From: Humitalea sp050632385
GTDB lineage: Bacteria > Pseudomonadota > Alphaproteobacteria > Acetobacterales > Acetobacteraceae
Assembly: GCF_050632385.1 (NCBI RefSeq)
Contig: NZ_CP192599.1
Location: 2,914,001 to 2,978,000 of the forward strand
Length of the DNA stretch: 64,000 bases
Direction: 5' to 3'
Shown here in pieces: positions 9,366-24,300 of this stretch (its first letter is position 1; each line of letters begins with the position of its first letter). Made by a program: the position numbers and the translations under genes. Below the pieces are notes generated by a model, which searched no databases, was not told the origin of the DNA, and saw only the letters and a program-made list of their open reading frames with translations.

Positions 9366-12300
9366 ATGGCCCAAACCATCGCTTCCGGTCCGCGGGCCTG
9401 GCTTCTCGGGTCGACCGCGCTGCTGCCGGTGGCGTTTTCGGCCGGGCCCGCCATCGCGCAGTCGCCGACCGGGGGCCAGGTGGTCGCGGGCCAGGCCAGC
9501 ATCGCCCAATCCGGCAATACCACCGTCATCACCCAGTCGACCAACCGCGGCGCGATCAACTGGCAGCAGTTCAACGTCGGCCGCGACCAGGCGGTGCAGT
9601 TCCAGCAGCCGAACGCGGGGTCCTGGACGCTGAACCGGATCACCGGGGCCGACCCTTCCACCATCGCCGGCCGCGTCACCGCCAATGGCGGCATCGCCAT
9701 CGTCAACCCGTCGGGCGTGGTCTTCGCCGGCACAGCGCAGGTCAATGTCGCGAACCTGATCGCCTCCACCGCCAATATCACCAATGAAAACTTCATGGCC
9801 GGGCGGATGCAGTTCAACGAACCCGGCCGCCCCGGCGCGCGGGTGGAGAACCACGGCAACATCACCGTCGCCGACCGCGGCATGGCCGCCCTGGTGGCGC
9901 CCGGCGTCAGCAACAGCGGCACGATCCGCGCCCGCCTGGGGCGCGTGGCGCTGCAGGGGGCGGAGGCCTTCGCCCTCGACCTCGCGGGCGATGGGCTGCT
10001 GTCGATCGACGTGACGCAGGCGGTGCGGACGGCCCCCTCGGGCGCCACCGCGCTGGTGACGAATACCGGCACCATCGATGCGGCGGGTGGATCGGTGCTG
10101 ATCTCGGCCCATGCGGCATCGGGCCTGGTCGAGGACCTGGTGCGCCACACCGGGCGCATTTCGGCCGAAACGGTGGGCGACCGCACCGGCCAGGTCGCGC
10201 TGACCGCGACCGGCGGCGGCGTGCGGGTGGATGGCGCCGTCAGCGCCACGGGTGCGGCCGGCCAGCGCGGCGGCCGCATCGCCGTGCGCGGCGATACCGC
10301 GACCACGGTGACCGGCACGGCGCGGATCGACGCCTCGGGCGCCGCGGGCGGCGGCACGGTCGTGGTCGGCACGACCGGCGTCGGCCGCAACCAGACCATG
10401 AGCAACCGCACGACCATCGCGCGCGGCGCCACGGTGCGGGCCGATGCGACCGTGGCGGGCCAGGGCGGCACCATCGCGGTCAATGCGACCGAGGCGACGG
10501 TGGTCGAGGCCAGCCTGTCGGCCCGCGGCGGGCCTCAGGGCGGCGACGGCGGCTTCATCGAACTGTCCAGCCAGGGGATGATGCAGTTGAACGCCGGGGT
10601 CGACCTGGCGGCCCCCGCCGGACGGGTCGGGACCTTCCTGCTCGACCCGCAAAGCATCCGTGTGGTCGAGGCCTTGCCGGCCGATCCGGTGGTGGCCGGC
10701 GGCAACGGCAGCGTCAACGACCCGGGCGGCACCACCGTCACCGCCATCAGCGGCAATGGCGTCACCTTCGTCGCCGCCGGCACGTTGAACGCGCTGAACG
10801 CCAACGTGCTGCTGGAAGCCAAGGACAACATCAGCGTGCAGGGCGCGCTGAACCTTGGCGCCAACACGCTGCGCCTGTTCGCCAATGGCGCGATCGACCA
10901 GTCGGGCACCGGCACGATCACCGCCGGCTCGCTGATCATTCGCGCCTTGAACGGAACTTCCTCGGCCGGCAGCGCCACGCTTGGGCTGGCCAATGCGATC
11001 GGCACGCTGGATGCGCAGGTCACCGGCCTGCTGCAACTGAACAACGGCGCGACGGCGCTGACGGTCGCCCATGCGCTCGGCAGCACCGTGTCGCTGTCCA
11101 CCACCAGCACGCTGACGCTGAACGGCGCGGTGGGGCTGGGCGGTGGCGCCGTCGTGCTGAGCGCTGGCGGCGCGATCACCCAGACCGCCGGTGCCATCAC
11201 CGCCGGCACCCTGACCATCCGCGGCGGTGACGGCGTCGCCGATGCGGTGGCGGCGGTGCTGGACAAGGCCAACGCGGTCGGCACGCTCGATGCCCGGGCG
11301 ACCGGCACGCTGACGCTGAACAATGGCGCGACGGGGCTGACGGTCACCAATGCCGTGGGCAGCGCCGTGACACTCAGGAGCAGCGAAGCGCTGGTGCTGA
11401 ACGGCGCGGTCGGGCTTGCGGGTGGCACCGTCGATCTGCGAATCGACAAGGCGATCACCCAGACCGCCGGGAGCATCACCACCGGCGCGCTGAACATCCG
11501 CGCCGCTGACGGCACAAGCGCCGCCTTGTCGGCCGTTCTCGACAAGACCAATGCGGTCGGGGCGCTGGACGCCATGACATCGGGTGCCGTGACCCTGGCC
11601 AACGGCACCACGGCGCTGACGGTGAGCAATGCCTTTTCCAGCGCGGTGACGCTGAGCACGACCAGCACGATGGTATTGACCGGCACGGTCGGGCTTGCCG
11701 GCGGCACCGTGGCCTTGAACGCCGATGGGGCAATCACCCAGCCGAGCGGCGGCATCGTTGCCGACACATTGACCATCCGCGGCAGCACCGGTGTGGGCGG
11801 CGGGTCGTGGGCCGAGCTCATCCAGGCCAATGCGGTCGGCACGCTTGATGCCATCACCTCCAATGGGATCAACTACAGCCAGGACGGCGCGCTGACGGTG
11901 CTGCGGGCGACCAGCGACAATGTCGCGATCACCACCGGGACAGGGCCGCTGGCCCTGACCGGCGATGTCAGCGGCAGCATCGTCACGCTGACGGCCATCG
12001 GCTCCACGATCAGCCAGTCGGGCGGCACGATCAGCGCGACGACGCGCCTGGGCGCCTTCGCCGATGGGGCGATCACGCTGAACCGCGACAACAGCATCGC
12101 GGCGCTGCGTGCGCAGAACGGCACCGGCGGCATCACGGTACGGTCGATTGTCGCGATGGATGCCTCGGCCCGGTCCGGGGCCGGCGATGTCGCGCTGACC
12201 GGCGATACGCTGCGGATCACGACGGTGGACGGCTTGGCCGGGGTGATCGGTGCCAATGTGTCGCTGACATCGCTCGGCGGCGGCATCACCCAGGACCAGG

Positions 12301-15300
12301 CGATCGCCGCCGCCGGCGGCGGCGCGGCGGCGCTGACGGTGGCATCGGCCGGCGGTGTGACACTGACCGATGCCGGCAACCTGATCGGGTCGCTGACCGC
12401 GACCGGCGTCGATGCGGTGGACATCGCCTCGGCCAGCAACCTGACCGTGGTGCGGGCGGCGGGTTCGAGCGTCGCGCTCTCCACGACCGGAACGATGAAG
12501 CTCCAGGCTTCGGCAAGCGGCGGCTTGGGCGTCGAGGCCAGCGGCAACGTGGCGCTGACGACCGAAAGCCTGACGATCGGCGCCGTGACCGGCACCAACG
12601 GCGATGCGGCGATCCGTTCGACCGGCGGCGCCGGCACGGTGTCGCTGCGGACCGACACGCTGTCGGGCGACGGTGTCGTCAATGCGACGACGACCGGCAC
12701 GGTCGAGATCGGGCCGAACACGGCAGGGCGGCCCATCGCCCTGGCCAATGCCATCGTCCCGGGCACGCTGGTGCTGACGCCGGCGCAGGCGACCACGCAG
12801 ATGGTCACTGGCACGCTGCGCCTGGGCGAGACGACCATCGGCACGACCCGCCAAGGCGGCGCGCTGACCGTGACGGATGCGGTGGCGCCAAGCGCGCTGC
12901 AGGTGAAGACGGCGATCGACCTCGTCGCCGACGGTACGCTGACCATCGGCAATGCCATCGGGCGAAGTGGCCTGAACCTGTCGCTGCGCGGCGCCAATGC
13001 GATCACGCAGGCTGCCGGCGCCATCATCACCGCCGATGCCCTGACCATCCGCGGCGTCGCGGGCGGCAGCACCAGCGCGGGCGGCATCACGCTGGACCTG
13101 GCGGACAATGCACTCGGATCGCTGGACGCGATGTCGACCGCCGGCATCGCCGTGCGCAGCGCCGCCGTGGCCGACCTGACCATCGCACGCGCGACCAGCA
13201 CCGGGACCGGCCAGGCGATCGCGATCTCCGGCGCCGGCGGGGCGAGTTTGACCGGCGATGTCGGCGGCACCGACGCGCTGGTCGCGCTGCGCTTCTCGGG
13301 CGCAATCGATCAGTCCGGCGGTGCGGTGACCGGCGCGTCGCTGTCCATCCGTGATTTCACCGGCGGCACGACGCAGGTCGGCGCGGTGACGCTGGATCAG
13401 GCCAATGCGGTCGGCGCGATCGACATCGCGGCCGGCGCCGGTCTGTCGTTCAACAACGGCACGACGGCGCTGGTGGCGAACCGCGCCACCACGGGCGCGG
13501 GTGCGGTCACGACCAGCCTGACCACGACCGGCGACCTGACGCTGAATGGCACCATCGGTGGCGATGCGACGGGCATCGTCGCGCTGAACAGCGGCGGGGC
13601 GATCGACCAGGCGGGCGGCAGCGTCACGGCGGGCACGCTGACCATCCGCGGCGCCACCGGCGGCGCCAGCGCCGCCGCCAGCATCAACCTGGCCAAGACG
13701 AACACCGTCGCGGCGCTGGATGCGTTTTCGGCGGCCGGGCTGACCTTCCGCAACGGTGCGACCAGCCTGACCGTGTTGGGCGCGGTCGGGACCGACGTGA
13801 GCTTGACGACCGGCGGCAACCTGGTCGGCGCGGGCGCGATTGGCAGCCTGGGCGCCACGGTCGCGTTGAACGTGGATGGCGGAATCACACAATCAGGTGG
13901 CGCGATCACCGCCGCCGGCCTGACCATCCGCGACGCGGCGACGGGAACCAGCGGTCCGGCGGGCGTGGCGCTCGGCCAGGCCAATGCGGTCGGCAAGCTG
14001 GATGCGATCTCGACCAAGGGCCTGACCTTCGTCAACGGCGCGACCGATTTGGTGGCGACCCGCGCGACGGCGGCGGCGGGGCAGGCGATCAGCCTGACCA
14101 GCGGCGGCAATCTGGCGCTCGGCACGATCGGCGGCGGCAGCACCACGGCGGTCGCCTTGAACGTGGCTGGGGATCTCAGCCAGGGCAGCGGCGGCATCAG
14201 CGCCAGCAGCCTGACGATCCGCGGCATCGGCGGCGTGGAGTCCGGCCCCACCAGCGTGGTGCTTGGCCAGTCGAGCAATGCCGTGTCGTCGCTGGATGTG
14301 ATCTCGACCGGCGCCTTGACCTTCGTCAACGGCGCTGGCCCCGCGAGCCTGTCCGTCCTGCGCGCCACCACGGCCGCGGGCCAGGCCGTGGCGATCACCG
14401 GCGGTGCCGCGGTCGACCTGGCGGGCAATGTCGGCGGCACCGCCACCACGGATGTCAGCCTGTTCGTCGCGGGTGCGCTGAGCCAGTCGGGTGGCGCGAT
14501 CACCGCGGATGCCCTGGCCATCGCGAATGTCGACGGCACCGGCAGTGCCGCCAGCATCGCGCTGAACCAGGCGAATGCGGTGGCAAGCCTGGACGCCAGG
14601 TCCAGCGGCGCCATCGGCTTCAACAACGGCATCACCGATCTGATCGTGACCCGCGCCGCCACCGGCGCCGGCGCCTTCACGACGAGTTTGACGACCAAGG
14701 GCGGGCTGCAGATGGCCGGCGCGGTCGGCGGCAATGTCGCCAACAGCGTGGTGCTGCGGGTGGACGGAGCGATCACGCAGAGCGCGCCCGGCATCACCGC
14801 CGGATCGCTGACCATCACCGATACGACGGGGCTTGGCGGTGCGACCAGCATCGACCTGACCAACGGCAATGCGATCGGCACGCTGCGGGCCAGGGCCAGC
14901 GGTGCGCTGGCGGTCGGTTCCTCGACCGATCTGGCGATTGTGCGGGCCGAAGGTTCGACGGTGAATATCGCCTCGGCCGGTGCGCTGACGGTCACGGATT
15001 CGGCCTTTGGCGGGCTCGGCGTCCAGGGTGCCACCGACGTCGCATTGACCGGCACCGCGCTGAACATTGGCGTCGGGGCCTTCAGCAACGGCGGTGCGGC
15101 GATCCGGGCGACCGATGCGCTCAGCGGCACGGTGACCCTGCGCACGGATGCGCTGAACTGGACCGGGCTGATCAGCGCGCCGCTGGCGGTGAACCTGGGG
15201 CCGCTGTCCGCCAAGCCGGTGGTGATCACCACCGGGGCCGCGGTGCCGGGGGCCATGACGATCAACCCCGGCGCGCTGACCAGCGCCAGGCTGCAGACCG

Positions 15301-18300
15301 GCACCTTGCGGATCGGCCTGACGACCATCGGCGGTTCCACGGTGCTGGGCAGCGGCGTGTCGGTGCAGAGCGCGCTGACGCCGGATGCCGGCGCCATCAC
15401 CACCGGCCTCATGCTCGTCGCAGGCGGTGGCGGCAGCATCGACCTGAACGCGGCGATTGGCCGCAGCGGCCTGGCCATCGAACTGCTGACCGATGGCGCC
15501 GTCACCCAGACGGCGAGCGGCCTGATCACGGCCGGCACGCTGTTCATCGCCGGCGACACGGCGGGGATCACGGCGGTCGGCGCGGTGGACCTGGACCAGG
15601 CCAACGCGGTGGGCTCGGTGCGGGTGGTCGGCAGCCAGGGGATTTCCTTCGCCAATGGCGCGACGGACCTTTCGGTGGCCGGCGCGACCACGGCGGCGGG
15701 GCAGACGGTCACGCTGACCAGCGCGGGCCAGCTTGTCCTGGCGGGGAATGTCGGCGGCGTGGGCGCGAGCGTGGCGCTGAATGCCTCCGGCGCCCTGAGC
15801 CAGACGGGTGGGGCGATCACCGCCGGCAGCCTGACCATCCGCAACGCCGCGGGCGGCGTGTCGGGCCCGGCGGGTGTGGCGCTCGATCGCACCAATTCGG
15901 TTGCCAGCCTGAATGCGGTTTCGACGAAGGGGCTTTCCTTCGTCAACGACGCGACGGACCTGACCGTGGCGCAGGCGACCACGAGCGGCGTCGGGCAAGC
16001 CGTGACGATCAGCACGGGTGGCAAGCTGGCGCTCGGGTCGAATGTTGGCGGCAACGGCGCCGCCGTGCGGCTGAATACCCCGGGCGAGATTACCCAGACG
16101 GGGGGCGCGATCACCGCGGCGACCCTGACGATCCGCGACAGTGCGAGCGGCAGCGCGGGCGCGGCCAGTGTCGCGCTGGCGCAGACCAATGCGGTCGGCA
16201 GCCTGGATGCCTTCTCCAAGGCGGGCCTGGCCTTCACCAATGATGCGACGGCGCTGAACGTGGTCGCCGCCACCGGCAGCAGCGTCACCCTGCGTGCCGC
16301 CGGCGACCTGATCGGCAAGGGCGCCATCGGTGGGGCCGGTGCCAGTGTGGCACTGCAGGTCGATGGCGCGATCAGCCAGACGGCTGGTGCGATCACCGCC
16401 GCCGGCTTGACCATCCGTGACGCCGCCGGGACTGGCGCTGCCGCCAGTGTCGCGCTGGCGCAGACCAATGCGGTCGGCAGCCTGGACGCCTTCTCCAAGG
16501 CGGGGCTGGCCTTCACCAATGATGCCACGGCGCTGAACGTCGTTGCCGCCACCGGCAGCAGCGTCACCCTGCGTGCCGCCGGCGACCTGATCGGCAAGGG
16601 CGCCATCGGTGGGGCCGGTGCCAGTGTGGCACTGCAGGTCGATGGCGCGATCAGCCAGACGGCTGGTGCGATCACCGCCGCCGGCTTGACCATCCGTGAC
16701 GCCGCCGGGACTGGCGCTGCCGCCAGTGTCGCGCTGGCGCAGACCAATGCGGTCGGCAGCCTGGACGCCTTCTCCAAGGCGGGGCTGGCCTTCACCAATG
16801 ATGCCACGGCGCTGAACGTCGTTGCCGCCACCGGCAGCAGCGTCACCCTGCGTGCCGCCGGCGACCTGATCGGCAAGGGCGCCATCGGTGGGGCCGGTGC
16901 CAGTGTGGCACTGCAGGTCGATGGCGCGATCAGCCAGACGGCTGGTGCGATCACCGCCGCCGGCTTGACCATCCGTGACGCCGCCGGGACTGGCGCTGCC
17001 GCCAGTGTCGCGCTGGCGCAGACCAATGCGGTCGGCAGCCTGGACGCCTTCTCCAAGGCGGGGCTGGCCTTTACCAACGACGCGACAGCGCTGAACGTCG
17101 TTGCCGCCACCGGCGGCAGCGTCACCCTGCGTGCCGCCGGCGACCTGATCGGCAAGGGCGCCATTGGTGGCGCCGGTGCCAGTGTGGCACTGCAGGTCGA
17201 TGGCGCGATCAGCCAGACGGCTGGTGCGATCACCGCCGCCGGCTTGACCATCCGCGACGCCGCCGGGACTGGCGCTGCCGCCAGTGTCGCGCTGGCGCAG
17301 ACCAATGCGGTCGGCAGCCTGGACGCCTTCTCCAAGGCGGGCCTCGCCTTCACCAACGACGCGACGGCGCTGAACGTGGTCGCCGCCACCGGCAGCAGCG
17401 TCACCCTGCGTGCCGCCGGCGACCTGATCGGCAAGGGCGCCATCGGTGGGGCCGGTGCCAGTGTGGCACTGCAGGTCGATGGCGCGATCAGCCAGACGGC
17501 TGGTGCGATCACCGCCGCCGGCTTGACCATCCGTGACGCCGCCGGGACTGGCGCTGCCGCCAGTGTCGCGCTGGCGCAGACCAATGCGGTCGGCAGCCTG
17601 GACGCCTTCTCCAAGGCGGGGCTGGCCTTCACCAATGATGCCACGGCGCTGAACGTCGTTGCCGCCACCGGCAGCAGCGTCACCCTGCGTGCCGCCGGCG
17701 ACCTGATCGGCAAGGGCGCCATCGGTGGGGCCGGTGCCAGTGTGGCACTGCAGGTCGATGGCGCGATCAGCCAGACGGCTGGTGCGATCACCGCCGCCGG
17801 CTTGACCATCCGTGACGCCGCCGGGACTGGCGCTGCCGCCAGTGTCGCGCTGGCGCAGACCAATGCGGTCGGCAGCCTGGATGCCTTCTCCAAGGCGGGG
17901 CTGGCCTTTACCAACGACGCGACAGCGCTGAACGTCGTTGCCGCCACCGGCGGCAGCGTCACCCTGCGTGCCGCCGGCGACCTGATCGGCAAGGGCGCCA
18001 TTGGTGGCGCCGGTGCCAGTGTGGCACTGCAGGTCGATGGCGCGATCAGCCAGACGGCTGGTGCGATCACCGCCGCCGGCTTGACCATCCGTGACGCCGC
18101 CGGGACCGGTGCGCCCGCCAGTGTCGCCCTGGCGCAGACCAACGCGGTCGGCAGCCTGGATGCCTTCTCCAAGGCGGGCCTGGCCTTCACCAATGATGCG
18201 ACGGCGCTGAACGTGGTCGCCGCCACCGGCAGCAGCGTCACCCTGCGTGCCGCCGGCGACCTGATCGGCAAGGGCGCCATCGGTGGGGCCGGTGCCAGTG

Positions 18301-21300
18301 TGGCACTGCAGGTCGATGGCGCGATCAGCCAGACGGCTGGTGCGATCACCGCCGCCGGCTTGACCATCCGTGACGCCGCCGGGACTGGCGCTGCCGCCAG
18401 TGTCGCGCTGGCGCAGACCAATGCGGTCGGCAGCCTGGACGCCTTCTCCAAGGCGGGGCTGGCCTTCACCAATGATGCCACGGCGCTGAACGTCGTTGCC
18501 GCGACCGGCGGCAGCGTCACCCTGCGTGCCGCCGGCGACCTGATCGGCAAGGGCGCCATCGGTGGGGCCGGTGCCAGTGTGGCACTGCAGGTCGATGGCG
18601 CGATCAGCCAGACGGCTGGCGCGATCACCGCCGCCGGCTTGACCATCCGTGACGCCGCCGGGACCGGTGCGGCCGCCAGTGTCGCCCTGGCGCAGACCAA
18701 CGCGGTCGGCAGCCTGGATGCCTTCTCCAAGGCGGGCCTGGCCTTCACCAATGATGCGACGGCGCTGAACGTGGTCGCCGCCACCGGCAGCAGCGTCACC
18801 CTGCGTGCCGCCGGCGACCTGATCGGCAAGGGCGCCATCGGTGGGGCCGGTGCCAGTGTGGCACTGCAGGTCGATGGCGCGATCAGCCAGACGGCTGGTG
18901 CGATCACCGCCGCCGGCTTGACCATCCGTGACGCCGCCGGGACTGGCGCTGCCGCCAGTGTCGCGCTGGCGCAGACCAATGCGGTCGGCAGCCTGGACGC
19001 CTTCTCCAAGGCGGGGCTGGCCTTCACCAATGATGCCACGGCGCTGAACGTCGTTGCCGCCACCGGCGGCAGCGTCACCCTGCGTGCCGCCGGCGACCTG
19101 ATCGGCAAGGGCGCCATTGGTGGGGCCGGTGCCAGCGTGGCACTGCAGGTCGATGGCGCGATCAGCCAGACGGCTGGCGCGATCACCGCCGCCGGCTTGA
19201 CCATCCGTGACGCCGCCGGGACTGGCGCTGCCGCCAGTGTCGCGCTGGCGCAGACCAATGCGGTCGGCAGCCTGGATGCCTTCTCCAAGGCGGGCCTGGC
19301 CTTTACCAACGATGCCACGGCGCTGAACGTGGTCGCCGCCACCGGCAGCAGCGTCACCCTGCGTGCCGCCGGCGACCTGATCGGCAAGGGCGCCATCGGT
19401 GGCGCTGGCGCCAGTGTCGCGCTGCAGGTCGATGGCGCGATCAGCCAGAGCGGCGGCGCGATCACCGCCGCCGGCTTGACCATCCGCGACGCCGCCGGGA
19501 CTGGTGCGGCCGCCAGTGTCGCCCTGGCGCAGACCAATGCGGTCGGCAGCCTGGACGCCTTCTCCAAGGCGGGCCTGGCCTTTACCAATGATGCCACGGC
19601 GCTGAACGTCGTTGCCGCCACCGGCAGCAGCGTCACCCTGCGTGCCGCCGGCGACCTGATCGGCAAGGGCGCCATCGGTGGGGCCGGTGCCAGTGTGGCA
19701 CTGCAGGTCGATGGCGCGATCAGCCAGACGGCTGGTGCGATCACCGCCGCCGGCTTGACCATCCGTGACGCCGCCGGGACTGGCGCTGCCGCCAGTGTCG
19801 CGCTGGCGCAGACCAATGCGGTCGGCAGCCTGGACGCCTTCTCCAAGGCGGGGCTGGCCTTTACCAACGACGCGACAGCGCTGAACGTCGTTGCCGCCAC
19901 CGGCGGCAGCGTCACCCTGCGTGCCGCCGGCGACCTGATCGGCAAGGGCGCCATTGGTGGCGCCGGTGCCAGTGTGGCACTGCAGGTCGATGGCGCGATC
20001 AGCCAGACGGCTGGTGCGATCACCGCCGCCGGCTTGACCATCCGTGACGCCGCCGGGACCGGTGCGCCCGCCAGTGTCGCCCTGGCGCAGACCAACGCGG
20101 TCGGCAGCCTGGATGCCTTCTCCAAGGCGGGCCTGGCCTTCACCAATGATGCGACGGCGCTGAACGTGGTCGCCGCCACCGGCAGCAGCGTCACCCTGCG
20201 TGCCGCCGGCGACCTGATCGGCAAGGGCGCCATCGGTGGGGCCGGTGCCAGTGTGGCACTGCAGGTCGATGGCGCGATCAGCCAGACGGCTGGTGCGATC
20301 ACCGCCGCCGGCTTGACCATCCGTGACGCCGCCGGGACTGGCGCTGCCGCCAGTGTCGCGCTGGCGCAGACCAATGCGGTCGGCAGCCTGGACGCCTTCT
20401 CCAAGGCGGGGCTGGCCTTCACCAATGATGCCACGGCGCTGAACGTCGTTGCCGCGACCGGCGGCAGCGTCACCCTGCGTGCCGCCGGCGACCTGATCGG
20501 CAAGGGCGCCATCGGTGGGGCCGGTGCCAGTGTGGCACTGCAGGTCGATGGCGCGATCAGCCAGACGGCTGGCGCGATCACCGCCGCCGGCTTGACCATC
20601 CGTGACGCCGCCGGGACCGGTGCGGCCGCCAGTGTCGCCCTGGCGCAGACCAACGCGGTCGGCAGCCTGGATGCCTTCTCCAAGGCGGGCCTGGCCTTCA
20701 CCAATGATGCGACGGCGCTGAACGTGGTCGCCGCCACCGGCAGCAGCGTCACCCTGCGTGCCGCCGGCGACCTGATCGGCAAGGGCGCCATCGGTGGGGC
20801 CGGTGCCAGTGTGGCACTGCAGGTCGATGGCGCGATCAGCCAGACGGCTGGTGCGATCACCGCCGCCGGCTTGACCATCCGTGACGCCGCCGGGACTGGC
20901 GCTGCCGCCAGTGTCGCGCTGGCGCAGACCAATGCGGTCGGCAGCCTGGACGCCTTCTCCAAGGCGGGGCTGGCCTTCACCAATGATGCCACGGCGCTGA
21001 ACGTCGTTGCCGCCACCGGCGGCAGCGTCACCCTGCGTGCCGCCGGCGACCTGATCGGCAAGGGCGCCATTGGTGGGGCCGGTGCCAGCGTGGCACTGCA
21101 GGTCGATGGCGCGATCAGCCAGACGGCTGGCGCGATCACCGCCGCCGGCTTGACCATCCGTGACGCCGCCGGGACTGGCGCTGCCGCCAGTGTCGCGCTG
21201 GCGCAGACCAATGCGGTCGGCAGCCTGGATGCCTTCTCCAAGGCGGGCCTGGCCTTTACCAACGATGCCACGGCGCTGAACGTGGTCGCCGCCACCGGCG

Positions 21301-24300
21301 GCAGCGTCACCCTGCGTGCCGCCGGCGACCTGATCGGCAAGGGCGCCATCGGTGGCGCTGGCGCCAGTGTCGCGCTGCAGGTCGATGGCGCGATCAGCCA
21401 GAGCGGCGGCGCGATCACCGCCGCCGGCTTGACCATCCGCGACGCCGCCGGGACTGGTGCGGCCGCCAGTGTCGCCCTGGCGCAGACCAATGCGGTCGGC
21501 AGCCTGGACGCCTTCTCCAAGGCGGGCCTGGCCTTTACCAACGATGCCACGGCGCTGAACGTCGCGCGCGCTGAGACCAGTGGGATCGGCCAAACCGTCT
21601 CGGTCATCGCCGATGGTGCGATCGACCTGTCCGGCGCAGTTGGCGGCAACGCGGCCGTCGTGAACCTGATCGGTGATGGCGCCACGGGCACCATCGGACA
21701 GTCCGGTGGCATCATCACAGCGGCCACGCTGAACGTCGCGGGGCCGCAGGCGATCACCCTGCTGGGCGACAATGCCGTGACCGCCATCCAGGCGACCGCC
21801 ACGACCGGAGACATCGCCATCAACACGCTGGCGGCCGCGACCGTCGCGGCGCGCACCGGTGCGGGTGGAGTCACGCTGCTCGGGGATTCGCTGTTCGTCT
21901 CGACCGTCGGCACCACCGCGGGCATCAGCGCCGATACGGTCAACCTGACCGCGCGCAGCGGCGCGATCGGCCAGGACCAGGCGATCATTGGCACCGGCCT
22001 CGGCGCGGCGTTGCTGGCCGTGGCAGCGAATGGCGGGGCGGGCGCGGTGACGTTGCTGCATCCCGGCAACCGGATTTCCAGCATCGCCGGCACGACCACC
22101 GGGACATTGGGCGTGCTGACGACCACCGCCCTCAGCGCGGGCACGATCACGGCCGGGGGCATTGGCCTCACCGGCCCCTCCATCGCGATCGCCGGGATCC
22201 AGACCGCGCCTGTCATCGCCCTCCGCGCGACGGCGGGTGGCATCACCCAGGCCGCGGGGGCCATCCTGGCCGGGGCGGGCGGCAGCGCGACGGCGCTGTC
22301 CACCGTCTCCGCCGGCGCCACCACGCTGACCGAGGCCGGCAATCGCATCGGCGATGCCAGCATCACGGCCGGCACGGCGGGCGCCGTCGATGATGTGGCG
22401 CTGACCAGCGCGAGTGCCCTGACGCTGCGGACGCTGGCGCTCGGCGGCGGCGTCGCGGCCGGGGCGCGCAATGTCACCATCGTCGCACCGACGCTGACCC
22501 TGGCCGGGGTCACGACGACGGGCGCGCTGACCGCCAGCACCGCGGGTGCGATCGGCCAGACGGCGGGGCTCGCGACCGGCGGGCTGCTGACCATGTCGGC
22601 CGGCGGGGCGATCACGCTCGACCGCACCGACAATGCCTTCGCCAGCCTGGGCACCGTGGCGGCGGGGGGGGCCAGCGTCCTGCGGACGACCGGCAGCCTC
22701 GCGACCACGGCCGGCGTGACGGTCGCGGGCGGGCTGATCCTGCGGGCCGATGGCAACCTGACGATCGCCGCCGCCGGGCCGGTGCAGGTGACCGGCAGCG
22801 GCGATGCGACACTGACCTCGGGCGCCGCGATGCAGGTCCTGGGCAACGTCACCGCCGCGGGCGGCGCGACATTGACCTCCGGCGGCGCCATGACCGTGCA
22901 GGCGGCGCAGATCGTGACGCAGGGCGGCGACATGACGCTGAATGCCTCGGGGGCCCTGTCGATCCTGTCCGGCGCCGGGCTGGATTCGAGCGACCGGATC
23001 GTCGTCGCGGCCAACCAGGCCATGACGGTGCAGAACGCCGCCATGCGCGGCGGCAGCGTCAGCATGGCCGTCAACGGCGCGTGGGACGTCGGTACGGCGC
23101 AGATCCAGGGCCGCGCCGGCAATGTCGAGGCACGGATCGGTGGCGCCAGCACCCTTTCGGGCAGCACTATCACCGCAGCCGGCACCGCGGTCTTGACGGG
23201 CAATGCCGGCGTCGCGATGACTAGGTCCGTGGTCCAGGGCGCCGATGCTGCGATCGTCGCGGCCGGCAGCATCGCCCTGGATGGCAGCGCCCTGGTGGCC
23301 GGGCCCGGTGCCGCGACCCTCAGCGCCACCGCCGGTGACGTCACTCTGTTGAACGGCAGCAGCCTGTCCGCGACCGGGGCCACGACGATCCAGGCCAGCG
23401 GTGCCCTGTCGGCCACGACCGCCGACATCCGCGGCGGCAGCGTCGCCATGACGGCGGGCGGGTCCGCGACGCTGGCATCGAGCACGGTGCAGGCGACCTC
23501 GGGCAACGCCGCGCTGACCGCGACGTCCGGCGCCATCACGTTGAACGGTGGCTCTCGGATCAACGCGGCGGCGGCGTCCAGCCTGAGTGCCGGCGGCGAC
23601 GCCCTGCTGGACACCGGCAGCCTTCTCGGCGGCGCCAGCCTGCGGGTGGACGCGGCGCGTTCGCTCACCCTGCGGGGGGCCGCGCTGACCGCGACCAATG
23701 GCGATGCCGTGCTGCGGTCGGGCGTCGGCGCGACGAGCCTGACCAGCAGCAGCCTGCTCGCCAGCGGTCGGGCGCTCATCAGCGCAGGCGATGGGCAGGC
23801 CACGAATGCCGGCGGCAGCGTGACGCTGACCGAGTCCACCCTGCGGGGCGCGACGGCGGATATCGCCTCCGTCGCCGATATCGGCCTGGTCCGGTCCGGT
23901 GTTCAGGCGACGGCGGGTGATGCCAGCCTGGCGTCCGGCTTCGGCAACGTGGCGCTGTCCGACAACAGCAGCCTGGTTGCCGGCGGGCGGGCCGCGATCG
24001 GCGCCAATGGCGGCGTCTCGCTGCTGTCGTCCAGCGTCAGCGGCGCCAGTGCCGCGGTCAGCGGCCGCGGCGGCACCGTCAGCCTCAACGCCGCATCGAT
24101 CAACGCGACCTCGGGCGATGCCACGCTGGTCGCGGGCGGTGGCCTGAGCATGACCAACGCCGCCAGCCTGCGCGCCGCCGGGGCCGCCAGCGTCGACGTG
24201 GGCGGGGCGATCAACGTCGTGCAGTCCAGCGTCCAGACCGGCGGGGCCGCGGCCTTGCGGGCCGCGGGTGGCATCACCTTCGACCGCAGCACCGGCCAGG

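Noticed and set aside
9294..13892. Minus-strand open frame of 1,532 aa opposite the start of tpsA
   Set aside because: It is rich in G, R, D, A and Q with no recognisable motif, and the opposite strand has the signal peptide and TPS domain. It is a GC-driven shadow.
16179..21563. Possible CRISPR array
   Set aside because: The period of 279 bp, absence of unique spacers and open coding frame exclude it. It is a protein-coding tandem repeat.
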